DNA of 64,000 nt from Actinomycetota bacterium (GCA_023488455.1 JAMDDV010000016.1:1-64000), one strand, 5' to 3'; numbered from the stretch's first letter, positions 41,687-50,409 are shown. Numbers and translations are program-made. Notes: a model not told the origin generated them from the sequence alone.

Positions 41687-42733
41687 ATGGGCAAAGGCAT
41701 TACAGGGGCGCTCCTCCGCAATGTATTAATTTTAGTAATCGCTATACTTTTAGCGGTAATTTTTTCGGCTTCGATTGGAGCCGCAAAGATATCCTTTTTT
41801 GATAGCGCAAAGATCATTCTTTCAAAGTTACCGTTTCTAAGCCGTGTTGAGGCGCTCTCGAGTTACAACCTCCGGGATTCCACGATAATTCTAAATATAA
41901 GGCTTCCCAGGATCGTCCTGTCCATAGTTGTGGGAATGGCACTTGCTACTGCGGGCGTGGTATTTCAGGGTATGTTCAAAAATCCGATGGCTGATCCTTA
42001 CGTGATTGGGGTGTCCTCAGGTGCAGCACTTGGAGCCACTGTGTCCATAATACTGCGTCTTGGCACCGGGGTACTTGGTGCTTCATCAACGTCAGCTTTT
42101 GCTTTCATCGGGGCTATGTGTGCCACTGCCGTTGTCTATAGAGTTGCGAGGTTCAAAGGGAAGGTTGGTGTTTACAGTCTGCTTTTGTCGGGACTTGCCA
42201 TAGGATCGCTTTTATCTGCCGGTACTTCATTTTTAATGTTAATTGGCGAACACGACTTAGGGAAAGTAATCTTCTGGATGCTCGGGTCGCTCTCAACATC
42301 GAGCTGGGAAAAGGTTGTTATCGCTGCTCCGCTAACAGTTTTCCTGTTTTTAGTATCGCTGTTCTTTTCAAGAGATCTTAACCTTTTTTTGATGGGCGAG
42401 GAGAGGGCGGCGCAGCTTGGATTGGATATTGAGCGAACAAAGGTTTTGCTCTTGATAATGGGTTCGTTCATCGCTTCTGTGGCAGTGTCGGTCTCCGGGT
42501 TGATAAGTTTCGTTGGACTTATCACTCCTCATCTTGTAAGGCTTATTACGGGGCCAAACCATAAGGTGCTGCTTCCGACATCGGCCCTGGCTGGAAGCCT
42601 GATCCTGCTCTTATCGGATACGCTAGCAAGGGTCGCAATTGCCCCGCGCGAACTGCCGGTTGGGGTGATAACAGCCATTCTGGGAGCTCCATTTTTCATA
42701 TATCTTTTGAGAAGGAGATATGTATCGGGTTGA
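41687..42733 (+). CDS. FecCD/BtuC-family ABC transporter permease
   Basis: The 348-residue protein has about ten hydrophobic helices. The FecCD signatures are present: RLPRIVLSIVVGMALATAG, GMFKNPMADPYVIGVSSGAALGA split over residues 97-120, and SGLISFVGLITPHLVRLITG near 270. It imports a cobalamin or siderophore-type ligand. The adjacent adenosyltransferase and the nearby homocysteine methyltransferase favour cobalamin. The periplasmic or surface binding protein is not in the window. It overlaps the ATPase gene by four bases. Confidence 0.9.
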   Translation: MGKGITGALLRNVLILVIAILLAVIFSASIGAAKISFFDSAKIILSKLPFLSRVEALSSYNLRDSTIILNIRLPRIVLSIVVGMALATAGVVFQGMFKNPMADPYVIGVSSGAALGATVSIILRLGTGVLGASSTSAFAFIGAMCATAVVYRVARFKGKVGVYSLLLSGLAIGSLLSAGTSFLMLIGEHDLGKVIFWMLGSLSTSSWEKVVIAAPLTVFLFLVSLFFSRDLNLFLMGEERAAQLGLDIERTKVLLLIMGSFIASVAVSVSGLISFVGLITPHLVRLITGPNHKVLLPTSALAGSLILLLSDTLARVAIAPRELPVGVITAILGAPFFIYLLRRRYVSG

Positions 42734-44010
42734 GCAGTGAGTATGCGATAAAAATCCAGGATCTTTATTTTGCATATAACGGAAATGAAATATTAAAGGG
42801 ATTAAACCTGAATGTGCCTGCTGGTGAGCTTTTTGGGATAATAGGGCCAAACGGTTCCGGCAAATCAACAGTGTTAAAGATACTTACGCGGTTGCTGCGT
42901 TCTTACAGCGGCAGAGTTGAAATACTGGGGAGGTCCCTTGGCTCGTACAGGCGCGTGGAGCTGGCGCGCAGGGTTGCGATCGTTCCGCAGGAGTTCACAC
43001 TTGACTTTGATTTCAGCGTTGAAGAAGTGATTGAGTTTGGCAGGAACCCTCACATGAAGCGATTTCAGACTCCCAGCAAGGACGATAGGCAGACGATCGA
43101 AGAAGCTATTGAAACCACCCATCTTGGTGACTTGCGCAGCAGACCGATAACTGCTTTAAGTGGTGGGGAAAAGCAGCGGGTGATACTGGCGCAGGCCCTG
43201 GCTCAGAAACCGGAGTTACTGCTTCTGGATGAACCAACCACCCATCTGGATGTTGCTTTTCAGATAGAGATAATGGAGATCATCAAACAGTTAAATACAA
43301 GGGATGACATCACAGTTCTTGCAGTGCTGCACGATCTAAACCTTGCATCCCAGTTTTTAAACTCGATTGCGCTTATGGAATCGGGCATGATAAGAGACTG
43401 CGGAAGAGTGGGTGAAGTTTTAACCAGGGAGAACATTGAGCGAGTGTTCGGAATAGACGTAAAGGTGTCCAGAAATCCGCACACGGGAAAGATCTGGGTC
43501 ACTCCGCTCAGTGCAGGTTTTTTCCCGGGAAACAAAAAGAAGAATGTCAGGGTTCACCTGATCTGCGGCGGAGGCAGCGGCAGAGATCTGATGATAGACA
43601 TGTACGGATATGGGTTTTCGCTTTCCGTCGGCGTCCTGAATGCCCTGGACAGCGATTTTGAAACCGCAACAGACTTGGGCATACCGGTAGTCGATGAGGA
43701 ACCGTTTTCTCCGATTTCCGACGAGAAGTATGCTTGCAACCTCAAGATGATCGATCGTGCCGATGTTGTTCTGCTTGCGGATGTCATCTTTGGGCCTGGA
43801 AATTTGAAGAATTTGCAGTCGGTTCTTACGGCAGCCAGGAGAGGAAAGAAAACTGTAATAATTAGCAGCATTGATATCGCAAAGAGAGATTTCACCAGAG
43901 GGGCGGCTGAGCAGCTCTATGAAGAGCTGAAAAAGAATGGGGCATTGATTTTCAATAACCAGCGAGAGTGCATAAACTATCTTCTTTCTCTTGATGTCAG
44001 ACCAAACTGA
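42730..44010 (+). CDS. BtuD-like ABC ATPase with extra C-terminal domain
   Basis: The first about 255 residues form a FecE/BtuD ATPase: Walker A GPNGSGKST (about 39-47), signature LSGGEKQRVILAQAL, Walker B LLLLDEPTTHLD and switch His in LHDLNLA. A further domain of about 155 residues follows. It begins VHLICGGGSGRDLMIDM and continues with GVLNALDSD, IPVVDEEPFSP, ADVVLLADVIFGPGNLKNL and KKTVIISS, which looks like a Rossmann-type fold with a Gly-rich loop. Similar extensions are known on some corrinoid/iron transporter ATPases, but I cannot name their function. The TTG start is coupled to the permease. Confidence 0.88.
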   Translation: MSSEYAIKIQDLYFAYNGNEILKGLNLNVPAGELFGIIGPNGSGKSTVLKILTRLLRSYSGRVEILGRSLGSYRRVELARRVAIVPQEFTLDFDFSVEEVIEFGRNPHMKRFQTPSKDDRQTIEEAIETTHLGDLRSRPITALSGGEKQRVILAQALAQKPELLLLDEPTTHLDVAFQIEIMEIIKQLNTRDDITVLAVLHDLNLASQFLNSIALMESGMIRDCGRVGEVLTRENIERVFGIDVKVSRNPHTGKIWVTPLSAGFFPGNKKKNVRVHLICGGGSGRDLMIDMYGYGFSLSVGVLNALDSDFETATDLGIPVVDEEPFSPISDEKYACNLKMIDRADVVLLADVIFGPGNLKNLQSVLTAARRGKKTVIISSIDIAKRDFTRGAAEQLYEELKKNGALIFNNQRECINYLLSLDVRPN

Positions 44011-44012
44011 TG

Positions 44013-44041
44013 TTGTCTAACTGTGCAACTGCTGATACTAT
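44013..44041 (+). promoter_or_regulatory. Promoter of rnpB
   Basis: TTGTCT (44013-44018) and TACTAT (44036-44041) are separated by 17 bases. They place the transcription start close to base 44048-44051, where the P1 helix of RNase P RNA begins. Confidence 0.75.
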
Positions 44042-44050
44042 ATTGTAAAT

Positions 44051-44405
44051 GAGAGTTAACCGGGTGATCGCAGGGGTTCCTATCCCTGAGGAAAGTCCGA
44101 GCTCCGCAGAGCAGAGCGCTGGGTAACACCCAGTTGGGATGACCCAAAGGAAAGTGCAACAGAAAGCACACCGCCGTTAAGCCGTATCTGGCTGGCAAGG
44201 GTGAAAAGGTGAGGTAAGAGCTCACCAGCAGTCCGGTGACGGGCTGGCTTGGCAAACCCCGCTTGGAGCAAGACCAAATAGGAGGGCAATGGGGCTGCTC
44301 GTCCCGTCCTCGGGTAGGTCGCTTGAGGTGTACGGTGACATACACCCTAGATGGATGATCACCGCCGTTTTTACGGTACAGAACTCGGCTTACAGGTTAA
44401 CTCTC
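44051..44405 (+). ncRNA. rnpB: RNase P RNA, bacterial class A
   Basis: The RNA component of RNase P, which matures tRNA 5' ends. The ends pair as helix P1: GAGAGTTAACC (44051-44061) with GGTTAACTCTC (44395-44405). Conserved core sequences are present: GAGGAAAGTCCGAGCTC near the 5' end, AGTGCAACAGAAAG, GCAAGACCAAATAGG, GATGGATGATCACCG and ACAGAACTCGGCTTACAG near the 3' end (P4 strand). The length of 355 bases fits class A. It has its own promoter and lies between the cobalamin ATPase and the methyltransferase gene. Confidence 0.97.
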
Positions 44406-44413
44406 TTTTTGTT
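44395..44413 (+). terminator. Terminator of rnpB using the P1 3' strand
   Basis: The 3' strand of P1 (GGTTAACTCTC) runs directly into TTTTTGTT. The stem needed for termination would be P1 itself, pairing with 44051-44061. The next gene's ribosome-binding site starts at 44415. Confidence 0.5.
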
Positions 44414-44427
44414 ACAGGAGCTATTTT

Positions 44428-45297
44428 ATGCGAAAGTTAGAAGATAAAATCAGATCTGGGGTGACCCTTTTGGATGGAGCCACGGGAACCATGCTTTCTC
44501 GCTACCTATCGCCAGGTGAGCTTCCGGATATGCTTCTTCTCAGAGACCCATCTAAAGTCAGTGAACTGCACAGGGCGTATCTGGATGTGGGTTCCGAGAT
44601 CATTGAGACCGATAGCTTTGGTTCCAATGCGATCAGGCTTGGCGTGGATGTGGGAGATCCGATAGTGAGAAGACTGAACATGAAGGCGGCCGAGGTGGCG
44701 GTTGAAGCAGCAGATAGCAGGGCTTATGTTGGTGGATCCATCGGACCACTTGGTAAGATCATAGAACCTCTGGGTGAGATTTCGTACGATGAAGCATTAA
44801 GAGCATTTAACGAACAGGCGCTTGCGCTTGTCAGGGGCGGGGTCGATCTGATCGTAATAGAAACCATGACTGATCTCCAGGAGGCAAGGATCGCCATTGC
44901 TGCTGTGAAAGAGGTCTGTAATCTCCCCATTTTTGCCTCAATGAGTTTTGACGAAAGCCTGCGCACCATGATGGGAGTTAAACCTGCAGATGCTGCCAGA
45001 GAGCTCCATGAGGCTGGGGCTTTTGTGGTCGGTGCCAACTGTGGTGTTGGAAGCGATGTTGCATTTAAGGTAATGGAGGAGATGATAGAGGGTTCTCCAG
45101 GTTTGAGGTATTTCGTGCAACCAAACGCTGGTATGCCCAGGCTGGTGGACGGCAGGACTGTTTACGAAGAGACCCCTGAGCAGATGGCCCACTACGCAAA
45201 GAAATTTGTAAGCGTAAATGTCACGGTAATTGGGGCATGCTGTGGCAGTACACCCGAGCACATACGCGCCATAAAGGATGCTGTATACTCCGCTTAG
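44428..45297 (+). CDS. Homocysteine S-methyltransferase domain protein
   Basis: A 289-residue protein corresponding to the homocysteine-binding domain of MetH/BHMT proteins. LLDGATGTMLSRYL opens the barrel. Zinc ligands are the Cys of VVGANCGVG (about 209-217) and the Cys pair in GACCGSTPEHI (about 268-278). ETDSFGSN and FVQPNAGMPR are further signatures. It moves a methyl group to homocysteine, with donor unknown; it may act with a separate corrinoid protein. CAGGAG lies seven bases before the ATG. Cobalamin genes lie just upstream. Confidence 0.88.
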   Translation: MRKLEDKIRSGVTLLDGATGTMLSRYLSPGELPDMLLLRDPSKVSELHRAYLDVGSEIIETDSFGSNAIRLGVDVGDPIVRRLNMKAAEVAVEAADSRAYVGGSIGPLGKIIEPLGEISYDEALRAFNEQALALVRGGVDLIVIETMTDLQEARIAIAAVKEVCNLPIFASMSFDESLRTMMGVKPADAARELHEAGAFVVGANCGVGSDVAFKVMEEMIEGSPGLRYFVQPNAGMPRLVDGRTVYEETPEQMAHYAKKFVSVNVTVIGACCGSTPEHIRAIKDAVYSA

Positions 45298-45308
45298 GAA
45301 ATCTCCAG

Positions 45309-45887
45309 ATGACAGAGAAGCTAAAACCTGACTTTTACGAGAGACCTACGCTTTTAGTGGCACGGAATCTAATCGGTAAGCTGCTGGTTCGAAAGAGGGA
45401 CCATCGTAGACTTTCGGGTGTTATCGTCGAAACCGAAGCTTATGTTGGTTGGGATGATAGAGCTTGTCACGGCTCCAGGGGCATGACCAGAAGGAATAGC
45501 GCGATGTTTAGCAAGGCAGCTCACGCCTATGTGTACCTGGTGTATGGGCTATATTATTGCCTTAACCTTGTTACTGAACGAGAGAATTATCCATCCGCTG
45601 TGCTCATAAGAGCGATCAAGCCGGTTGAAGGGTTTGAGGGTAGGATTGCTAAGGTTGCAAGTGGGCCTGGCCTGGTCTGCAGGGCGCTTGATATCGACTT
45701 GAAACTTAATGGAGTCAGCCTGTATGGGGATAAACTTTTTGTTGAGAATGTAAACTCATCTAAGCAAATTGATGTGGCCGCAACTCCCCGAATAGGTGTG
45801 GGGTATGCGGGGGAATATGCCAGGCTGCCGTGGAGGTTTGTTGCAATTGGCTCGCCATATTCCTCATCGAAACTTATTGCAAGATGA
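45309..45887 (+). CDS. DNA-3-methyladenine glycosylase (AAG/MPG family)
   Basis: Excises alkylated and deaminated purines from DNA. The 192-residue protein starts with FYERPTLLVARNLIGKLLV. It has the catalytic-site IVETEAYVGWDDRACHGSRG split over residues 40-60, HAYVYLVYGLYYCLNLV (about 78-94), and the C-terminal PRIGVGYAGEYARLPWRF. AGGA before ATG 45309 fixes the start; the frame is open further upstream into the preceding gene but that part is not family sequence. Confidence 0.93.
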   Translation: MTEKLKPDFYERPTLLVARNLIGKLLVRKRDHRRLSGVIVETEAYVGWDDRACHGSRGMTRRNSAMFSKAAHAYVYLVYGLYYCLNLVTERENYPSAVLIRAIKPVEGFEGRIAKVASGPGLVCRALDIDLKLNGVSLYGDKLFVENVNSSKQIDVAATPRIGVGYAGEYARLPWRFVAIGSPYSSSKLIAR

Positions 45888-45919
45888 GATATCTGTTATA
45901 TGGCGTAAATAGATGAAAG

Positions 45920-45928
45920 TGCTATAAT
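45920..45928 (+). promoter_or_regulatory. Extended -10 promoter before the FmdB-like gene
   Basis: TGCTATAAT (45920-45928) combines the extended TGn element with a perfect TATAAT, about 48 bases before ATG 45976. No good -35 box is seen, which fits extended -10 promoters. Confidence 0.5.
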
Positions 45929-45975
45929 ACCAAAACGCTTTTTTAAAAAAATTGTTTGCGGAGGTTGTAATATTC

Positions 45976-46227
45976 ATGCCGTTATTTGATTATTTTTGTG
46001 AAAAATGTGGTGAAAGTTTTGAAGTATATAAAAACAGTGTCCAGGATGAGCAGGAGGTATGCAAAAAATGCGGAGTACCTGCCAAGAGAAGATTTGCTCC
46101 TGTTGGCATAATCTTCAAGGGTTCTGGCTTTTATAAGACGGATTCGAGGGCTGATACAGGTGCCAAAAAATCTGCTGATTCTAAATCCAACACAAATAGC
46201 AGCGATAAGGAATCGATATCGGCCTGA
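45976..46227 (+). CDS. FmdB family zinc-ribbon protein
   Basis: A short protein of 83 residues. The N-terminal zinc ribbon PLFDYFCEKCGESFEV ... CKKCGVPAKRRFAP and the following FKGSGFYKTD are typical of FmdB/CxxC_CxxC_SSSS proteins. A Ser/Asp/Lys-rich disordered tail follows. The role is unknown; relatives have been proposed as regulators. GGAGGT at 45960-45965 sets ATG 45976; the frame extends 8 codons upstream without a signal. Confidence 0.85.
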   Translation: MPLFDYFCEKCGESFEVYKNSVQDEQEVCKKCGVPAKRRFAPVGIIFKGSGFYKTDSRADTGAKKSADSKSNTNSSDKESISA

Positions 46228-46246
46228 TCCAGGGGTCAGGGCTTAG

Positions 46247-46705
46247 ATGATTCAACTGGTCATTGTAGGCACCCTCGGTTTTATCTGGATGCATTTTTCA
46301 AGCCTCAGGTATCTTTTAAGGCTCAGGTTGTTAAAAAGATCGAAAGAGCTGTTTACGGAGGAGCAGGGTCCAGCAAAAGTTAAGAAGGAAGTTGAGGGTA
46401 CTGCTTCTGGTGCAGCAATCACTACCACTGCCATCATCGGTTTACTGGAAGCTCTCTATTATGTTTTATGTGCGATTTTATTTATGAAGTATCAGATAAT
46501 TTTTTACATAAGCGCGTTTCTTGCGAGCAACTCCATTGTAAATCTAGTTGATTTCCTGCTGCGCGCGAAATCGATCGTAAAATCGCCGACGAAATACATG
46601 ATCGAGGAGATCAGGGGCTTTAAATGGTACTCTAAAATGGCGATGACCGTATCTGAGCTTGTTTTTTGCTTAGGAATACTGTACGCTGCTTATGCCATTT
46701 CTTAA
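46247..46705 (+). CDS. Hypothetical membrane protein (152 residues)
   Basis: An N-terminal hydrophobic segment (about 2-15), a basic and then acidic cytoplasmic stretch (LRLRLLKRSKELFTEEQ), and three further helices (about 55-82, 86-105 and 128-150). I recognise no family. An AGGGGTCAGGG purine stretch precedes the ATG. It lies between the FmdB-like gene and bshC and may share their transcript. Conservation of this order in relatives would be needed to suggest a role. Confidence 0.55.
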   Translation: MIQLVIVGTLGFIWMHFSSLRYLLRLRLLKRSKELFTEEQGPAKVKKEVEGTASGAAITTTAIIGLLEALYYVLCAILFMKYQIIFYISAFLASNSIVNLVDFLLRAKSIVKSPTKYMIEEIRGFKWYSKMAMTVSELVFCLGILYAAYAIS

Positions 46706-46722
46706 AACACTTGTAGCCAGAA

Positions 46723-48342
46723 TTGAGATTTAATTTTAACCTCAACCAATTTTTAGAACAAAACGACATCGGTCGTGACTATTTAAATGATTTTGACAGA
46801 GTTTCGGAATTTTACTCCGTCAAACCTGACCTCAAGCTATTGGACAAGGTTCTATCTGAAAGAGGCAGGAGCTTCTTTGTAAGCAGAGATGAACTATGTA
46901 ATGCACTTTGTGAGTATAATTCCAGGATTGGGGCGGGGGATATCTCACTAGAGAATATTGAAAAGCTTCGCGACGGCGAAACGTTTGTGGTGGCTACAGG
47001 ACAGCAAGCCGGCGTGCTGACAGGTCCGGAGTATACGGTTTTCAAGGCGATATTTGCGGCGAAGCTTGCAAAGACACTAACAAATGAACTGGGTAGATGT
47101 TTTGTGCCGGTGTTCTGGGTAGCATCGGAAGATTCAGACTTAAGCGAAGCTGATAACATCAAGATAATAAATAAAAACGATGAGTTCGAGGTGGGCAAGC
47201 TTGATCTACGTAGGTATCTTGGCATGCCCATTGGCCTGTTGAAAAATGTCGATATCTCCGAGATAATTTACTTTCTTGAGGCGCAGACAATCGAAACCGA
47301 GTTCAAGGCTTCGCTTATCGAGACTATCAGGATGTCCTATTCGGATGACCGTTCGCTTTCCATGGCTTTTGCTTCGCTGATGTCAAAGCTCCTTGGATCG
47401 CTTGGGATTGTTTTTATCGACCCGATTGAGGCGCACATAAAGAAGCTGGGCAGACAGATTTTCGAAAGTGAGATATTAAACCCGAAACGGACGCCTGCCC
47501 TTTTAAGGGAAGCATCTCAGAAATTATCGGCTAAGGGGTACTCACACATTATCGATCTTGCCGAGGATGCCTGTTCATTTTATTTCTACGAAAAAGGCTC
47601 TCGCAGCCGGGTATATTATCGCGATGGGCATTTCATAACACGGTATGGTACTCACTCACGGGAAAGTCTTTTAGGAGTTCTGGCTGATAACCCTGAGCTT
47701 TTTATGACGAGTGTCAGCATAAGGCCGTTGCTGCAAGACTATGTGCTGCCTACGGCAATATACGTCGCAGGTATTGGAGAGGTGAGGTATTTCTGTCAGC
47801 TAAAGAAGGTTTACGAATCAAATAATGTCGCAATGCCAATGATCTACCCGAGATCGAGCTTAACGATAATAGAGCCAAAAATAGAGAAGATATTAAATAA
47901 GTACCAGCTTGAGCTTACAGATTTTCGCGCCGATATTTATGAAATGCTGGACAGATTTTCCGGAGACGATAAATTGGCTGCTTTTAATGAGAAAAAGAAT
48001 TCCATAATCAGGGAGATCGCAGATTTCCAGGATAGCCTGGCTGCCCTGGATAAGGCACTTGTGGACGGCATTGATAGATTGAAGAGAAGTGTCTCTGGCT
48101 ATCTATCCAAGACGATTTTGAAAATCGAGAGGGCACTGGTCGAACAGGCCGGTTACAGGGTGAGCCATCTGTCGCGAGCCAAGAATCACCTCTTTCCGAG
48201 GGGTAAGACGCAGGAGATGAACATAAATATTTTCACCTATTTAATAAAGGGCGGCCCCGCTCTGCTTGATCGGCTATATTCCAAGATTGATGTTAAGAAC
48301 CCCGAGCATATCGTGCTTACGTTTTTTGATAAGAAGGAATAA
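46723..48342 (+). CDS. bshC: Bacillithiol biosynthesis cysteine-adding enzyme BshC
   Basis: A 539-residue protein that in bacillithiol producers is thought to join cysteine to glucosaminyl-malate. The strongest signature is VATGQQAGVLTGPEYTVFKA (about 89-108), followed by FVPVFWVASEDSDLSEADNI, both typical of BshC. A coiled-coil region lies near 400-460, as expected. The TTG start lacks a good ribosome-binding site, and an alternative start would shorten the N-terminus only slightly. The bshA and bshB genes are not in this window, so bacillithiol production is inferred from this one gene. Confidence 0.88.
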   Translation: MRFNFNLNQFLEQNDIGRDYLNDFDRVSEFYSVKPDLKLLDKVLSERGRSFFVSRDELCNALCEYNSRIGAGDISLENIEKLRDGETFVVATGQQAGVLTGPEYTVFKAIFAAKLAKTLTNELGRCFVPVFWVASEDSDLSEADNIKIINKNDEFEVGKLDLRRYLGMPIGLLKNVDISEIIYFLEAQTIETEFKASLIETIRMSYSDDRSLSMAFASLMSKLLGSLGIVFIDPIEAHIKKLGRQIFESEILNPKRTPALLREASQKLSAKGYSHIIDLAEDACSFYFYEKGSRSRVYYRDGHFITRYGTHSRESLLGVLADNPELFMTSVSIRPLLQDYVLPTAIYVAGIGEVRYFCQLKKVYESNNVAMPMIYPRSSLTIIEPKIEKILNKYQLELTDFRADIYEMLDRFSGDDKLAAFNEKKNSIIREIADFQDSLAALDKALVDGIDRLKRSVSGYLSKTILKIERALVEQAGYRVSHLSRAKNHLFPRGKTQEMNINIFTYLIKGGPALLDRLYSKIDVKNPEHIVLTFFDKKE

Positions 48343-48367
48343 AAATAGCTCTGTCGAAAACATACTT

Positions 48368-48913
48368 ATGCAAAGAAAACCGGTTTTCGTATCGCTTATT
48401 ACTTTAGTTTTGTTATCGCTGGTTTTGATGGGCGGTTGCAGCTTCTCCTTTCTGCCTCCAGGAGATGAAGATTATGGAGAGCCTCAGGCAAAGAGTGTTG
48501 AGCCGGAAGTAAGCGTAATCGAGATTGACGAGACGAGGTTTGATCCGATATTCATTTATCCAGATTCCAGGATTTTAGATGCCGGCGTGCTTGAGAGCGA
48601 TCCAAAGGGCTCTTATTTTGTGGTTATGGAATCAGGTGACGAGTTTGAGGTAATATATAATTATTATCTTGGAAAGAAACAGCAGATGGAATGGAGGCTT
48701 TTCCCAATATATAAGAGCGGCGCCGCGTCTGTGGGATCAGTTGATGAAAAAGATCAAGGTGCAGGATACCTGGGTGGGCAGACCGTGATCGCCCGCTTCA
48801 AGTATGACTCCATTTACAGCGATGGTACCACTCTGGTTGAGGTTGTGAGAAAAAAAGGTAATCTCTCCAGGATAAAGGTCGTCACCTGGGACCTGATCTC
48901 GTCTCCGTTTTAA
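48368..48913 (+). CDS. Lipoprotein of unknown function
   Basis: The 181-residue precursor has a hydrophobic signal peptide and lipobox LMGGC, with Cys at residue 24. It is probably anchored to the outer face of the membrane. The mature part contains DPIFIYPDSRILDAGVLES and an alpha/beta segment with FEVIYNYYLGKK. This resembles small surface lipoproteins that follow a P-x-S-x-x-x pattern, but I cannot name a family. The ATG 48368 is the first in-frame start giving a signal peptide. The stop shares a base with the xseA start. Confidence 0.7.
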   Translation: MQRKPVFVSLITLVLLSLVLMGGCSFSFLPPGDEDYGEPQAKSVEPEVSVIEIDETRFDPIFIYPDSRILDAGVLESDPKGSYFVVMESGDEFEVIYNYYLGKKQQMEWRLFPIYKSGAASVGSVDEKDQGAGYLGGQTVIARFKYDSIYSDGTTLVEVVRKKGNLSRIKVVTWDLISSPF

Positions 48914-50112
48914 TGGAACTACCTATCCTGTCCGTCAGCGAGCTCAATAGAAAGATAAAATCGCTCCTTGAGTTTGAGTTTGAGCTTGTTTATGTTGAGG
49001 GCGAGATAAGTAATTATCATCACCATCAGTCCTCTGGCCATGTTTATTTCGATTTAAAGGATGAGCGAAGCAAGATAAGATGCGCATTCTTTCGTTCTCA
49101 ACAGCATGGTATTGATTTCAAGCTTGAAGATGGCCAGAAGGTACTTGTAGTCGGCTCGATATCTGTTTACGAACCTCGTGGTGAGTATCAGATACTCGTG
49201 ATGAACGTTAGTCCAAAAGGTATAGGTTCGCTGCTCGTCGCGTTTGAGCAACTCAAGAAGAGGTTAGAAGCTGAGGGCCTTTTCAAACCGGAGCACAAGA
49301 GGAAACTCCCCTTTTTGCCCCAAAGGATTGGCGTAGTTACCTCGCTTGGCGGTGCAGTTATTCATGATATCACCATGATCCTTGACCGCAGGTTTCCAAA
49401 CTACAGGTTGCTCATAAGGCCTGCAAGCATGCAGGGTGACGATGCGAAGCTTGAGATATGTCAGGCGATAGATGAGTTAAATAGTGTAAGGGACATTGAG
49501 GTCATAATCCTCGCCAGGGGTGGGGGTTCGCTTGAGGACTTGTGGCCATTTAATACCGAAGAGGTGGCAAGGTCTATATATAATTCAAAGGTACCCGTTA
49601 TCTCGGCCATCGGTCATGAGGTTGATTATTCCATATCCGATTTCGTTGCCGATTTAAGGGCTCCCACGCCGTCTGCTGCTGCTGAGATTGTCCTGCCGAA
49701 TAAGTCTGAGCTCGGGGTGCACATTCAGCATTTGTATAGCAGGCTCATAAATGCGATGAAGTTAAGGGAGTCCACATCAAGGAAGTGTCTTGAGGCAATC
49801 GTCAGCCGCAGCGTGCTCAGGAGGCCGCAGTTGCTTACTACTGAGGTGAAGATGAGCATCGATCTGCTGGCTGACCGCCTGAATGAAGCGATTAAAAGAT
49901 ATGTTTCCGGTTATCGCGAGAGGTGCATGGATCTGAGGTCGAGGCTGAGAAATTTAAACCCCGAAGAGGTGCTCTCGCGCGGCTACAGTATAACAAGCAG
50001 GCTGCGCAATGGTAAGATTTTAATGGACTCAGCGGAGGTGGATCTGGGTGAAAATGTGAAGATAATCCTTTACAGGGGTGGTATTGTGTGCGAGGTTAAT
50101 GAAAAAGAGTAG
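48913..50112 (+). CDS. xseA: Exodeoxyribonuclease VII large subunit
   Basis: Degrades single-stranded DNA with XseB. The 399-residue protein has an N-terminal OB-fold (ELNRKIKSLLEFEF ... GEISNYHHHQSSGHVYFDLKD). The catalytic domain carries PQRIGVVTSLGGAVIHDI, the Gly-rich ILARGGGSLEDLWPFN (about 195-210) and AIGHEVDYSISDFVADLRAPTPSAAAE split across 235-262. The helical C-terminus binds the small subunits. The ATG overlaps the preceding stop by one base (TAATG). The small subunit follows. Confidence 0.95.
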   Translation: MELPILSVSELNRKIKSLLEFEFELVYVEGEISNYHHHQSSGHVYFDLKDERSKIRCAFFRSQQHGIDFKLEDGQKVLVVGSISVYEPRGEYQILVMNVSPKGIGSLLVAFEQLKKRLEAEGLFKPEHKRKLPFLPQRIGVVTSLGGAVIHDITMILDRRFPNYRLLIRPASMQGDDAKLEICQAIDELNSVRDIEVIILARGGGSLEDLWPFNTEEVARSIYNSKVPVISAIGHEVDYSISDFVADLRAPTPSAAAEIVLPNKSELGVHIQHLYSRLINAMKLRESTSRKCLEAIVSRSVLRRPQLLTTEVKMSIDLLADRLNEAIKRYVSGYRERCMDLRSRLRNLNPEEVLSRGYSITSRLRNGKILMDSAEVDLGENVKIILYRGGIVCEVNEKE

Positions 50113-50131
50113 ATCAGAAGGGGAGCAAATC

Positions 50132-50359
50132 ATGGGAGATATTAAATTTGAAGAAGCATTATCCAGGCTTGAGACGATCGTAAACGATCTGGAAAAAGGA
50201 GGGCTTACCCTTGAGGATTCGTTAAAAAAGTTTGAGGAGGGCATAAAACTGTCGGATTACTGCGTGAAGAAGTTAGAGGAGGTAGAAAAAAAGATAGAGG
50301 TCCTGAGCAACGGTGAGATAACGCCAGTAGAGCAGGGTGAAGAACCACCCGCCTCATAG
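50132..50359 (+). CDS. xseB: Exodeoxyribonuclease VII small subunit
   Basis: A 75-residue helical protein forming complexes with XseA. The family core FEEALSRLETIVNDLEKGGLTLEDS and LKKFEEGIKLSDYC fills the first 45 residues, each typical of XseB. AAGGGGAG (50118-50125) precedes ATG 50132; the frame is open further upstream into xseA but lacks a start signal. A strong terminator follows 12 bases after the stop. Confidence 0.93.
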   Translation: MGDIKFEEALSRLETIVNDLEKGGLTLEDSLKKFEEGIKLSDYCVKKLEEVEKKIEVLSNGEITPVEQGEEPPAS

Positions 50360-50371
50360 GCAAATTTTTTA

Positions 50372-50409
50372 TTAGCCCACCATGTCCACATGGTGGGCTA
50401 ATTTTTTTT
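50372..50409 (+). terminator. Strong rho-independent terminator between xseB and mraZ
   Basis: TTAGCCCACCATG (50372-50384) and CATGGTGGGCTAA (50389-50401) form a perfect 13-bp stem with loop TCCA, followed by a run of eight T (50402-50409). A T-run also precedes the stem, but no gene approaches from the other side. It isolates the division cluster from upstream transcription. Confidence 0.95.
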
